A stretch of DNA of 64,000 nucleotides, taken from JALOAD01 sp023228995 [NCBI: Candidatus Muiribacterium halophilum] (GTDB taxonomy: Bacteria > Muiribacteriota > Muiribacteriia > Muiribacteriales). Shown in pieces: positions 63,851-64,000 of this stretch. The stretch is taken from assembly GCA_023228995.1 (NCBI GenBank), contig JALOAD010000002.1, positions 106,712-170,711 on the forward strand, read 5' to 3'. Every line of letters begins with the position of its first letter. Position 1 is the stretch's first letter. A model generated the notes under the pieces. It saw nothing but the letters and a program-made list of their open reading frames with translations. It made no database searches and was not told the DNA's origin. The translations under genes and the position numbers were made by a program.

Positions 63851-64000
63851 CAATTCCGAGAACTTGATAGAAGTTTTTCTAATTAATGGATTCAATATTT
63901 TAAATAATTATACAATTCAAAACAATTGATATCTTGGTAACAGTTGAAAATTTACATAGTATAAATTTTCTCCTTACATGTTCAGCTTTAAATTACCTCC
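63851..64000. repeat. 330-bp dispersed repeat body, copy C (cut by window edge)
   Basis: Starts CAATTCCGAGAACTTGATAG and matches copies A and B to the last base of the window. Copies B and C both have a CTGACAGC or CTGTCAGC lead just before it. Confidence 0.88.

Overview
This 64 kb window is a very AT-rich bacterial chromosome segment from an organism with a lipopolysaccharide-type outer membrane. Evidence for two membranes is a kdsC-lpxL-lptC-lptA operon, SLH-type outer-membrane barrel proteins (one in the OmpM layout: SLH domain, coiled coil, barrel), a Pel exopolysaccharide exporter with an outer-membrane PelB, many signal peptides and an alpha-2-macroglobulin. Low GC, SLH-anchored porins, FlhF, ThyX and an internally duplicated YccF suggest an uncultivated low-GC diderm lineage (Muiribacteriota/Riflebacteria-like is my guess). 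The taxon cannot be fixed from this window alone.

Layout. 0-4.2 kb, plus strand: dapF, a secreted S9D-type peptidase, yccF and a small acidic secreted repeat peptide. 4.2-5.1 kb is a gene-free stretch with a very good dif (XerCD) site at 4625-4652, followed at once by two 165-bp tandem units that contain inverted XerD-arm-like sequences. Gene direction switches here: plus genes lie to the left and mostly minus genes to the right, as expected at a replication terminus. 5.1-7.6 kb: an HDOD protein, then a composite repeat (about 330-bp body, 27-bp hairpin array, conserved tail) whose body recurs at 57.5 kb and at the right edge. 6.8-13.4 kb: DUF445 protein, thyX, ArsB/NhaD-like transporter, a barrel protein, FlhF. 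13.4-23.6 kb, minus strand: OmpM-like porin, large lipoprotein, FecR-domain protein, unknown exported protein, BMP-type binding protein, radical SAM protein coupled to a permease. 24.1-39.7 kb: a pel locus transcribed leftward (hybrid histidine kinase, STAS protein, class III nucleotide cyclase, pelA, pelB, pelD, pelE, pelF, pelG). It has no pelC, a single-base frameshift in pelF at a T9-A6 run, and a PelD without the arginines that bind c-di-GMP. 39.7-45.6 kb: tRNA-Lys, TlpA-like protein, unknown membrane protein, YgeW-type carbamoyltransferase, small proteins. 45.7-57.3 kb: alpha-2-macroglobulin, clostripain-family peptidase, the lpt/kdsC operon, pilin-like protein, FUN14 protein and ArsR regulator. 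58-63.6 kb: cysK-cysE, TraB/TIKI-like membrane protein, methyltransferase, single-domain response regulator and an aminotransferase class IV enzyme.

How the genes may work together. The sensor kinase, STAS protein and nucleotide cyclase upstream of pelA look like a local control module for Pel. Together with the defective c-di-GMP site of PelD they suggest that this Pel system answers to another signal, possibly cAMP. Several transcription-unit first genes (10012, 23647, and on the minus strand 20806, 34477, 39693, 42506) have a -10 box only 6-9 nt before ATG and no Shine-Dalgarno, which points to frequent leaderless mRNAs. Other units use strong AGGAG-type sites.
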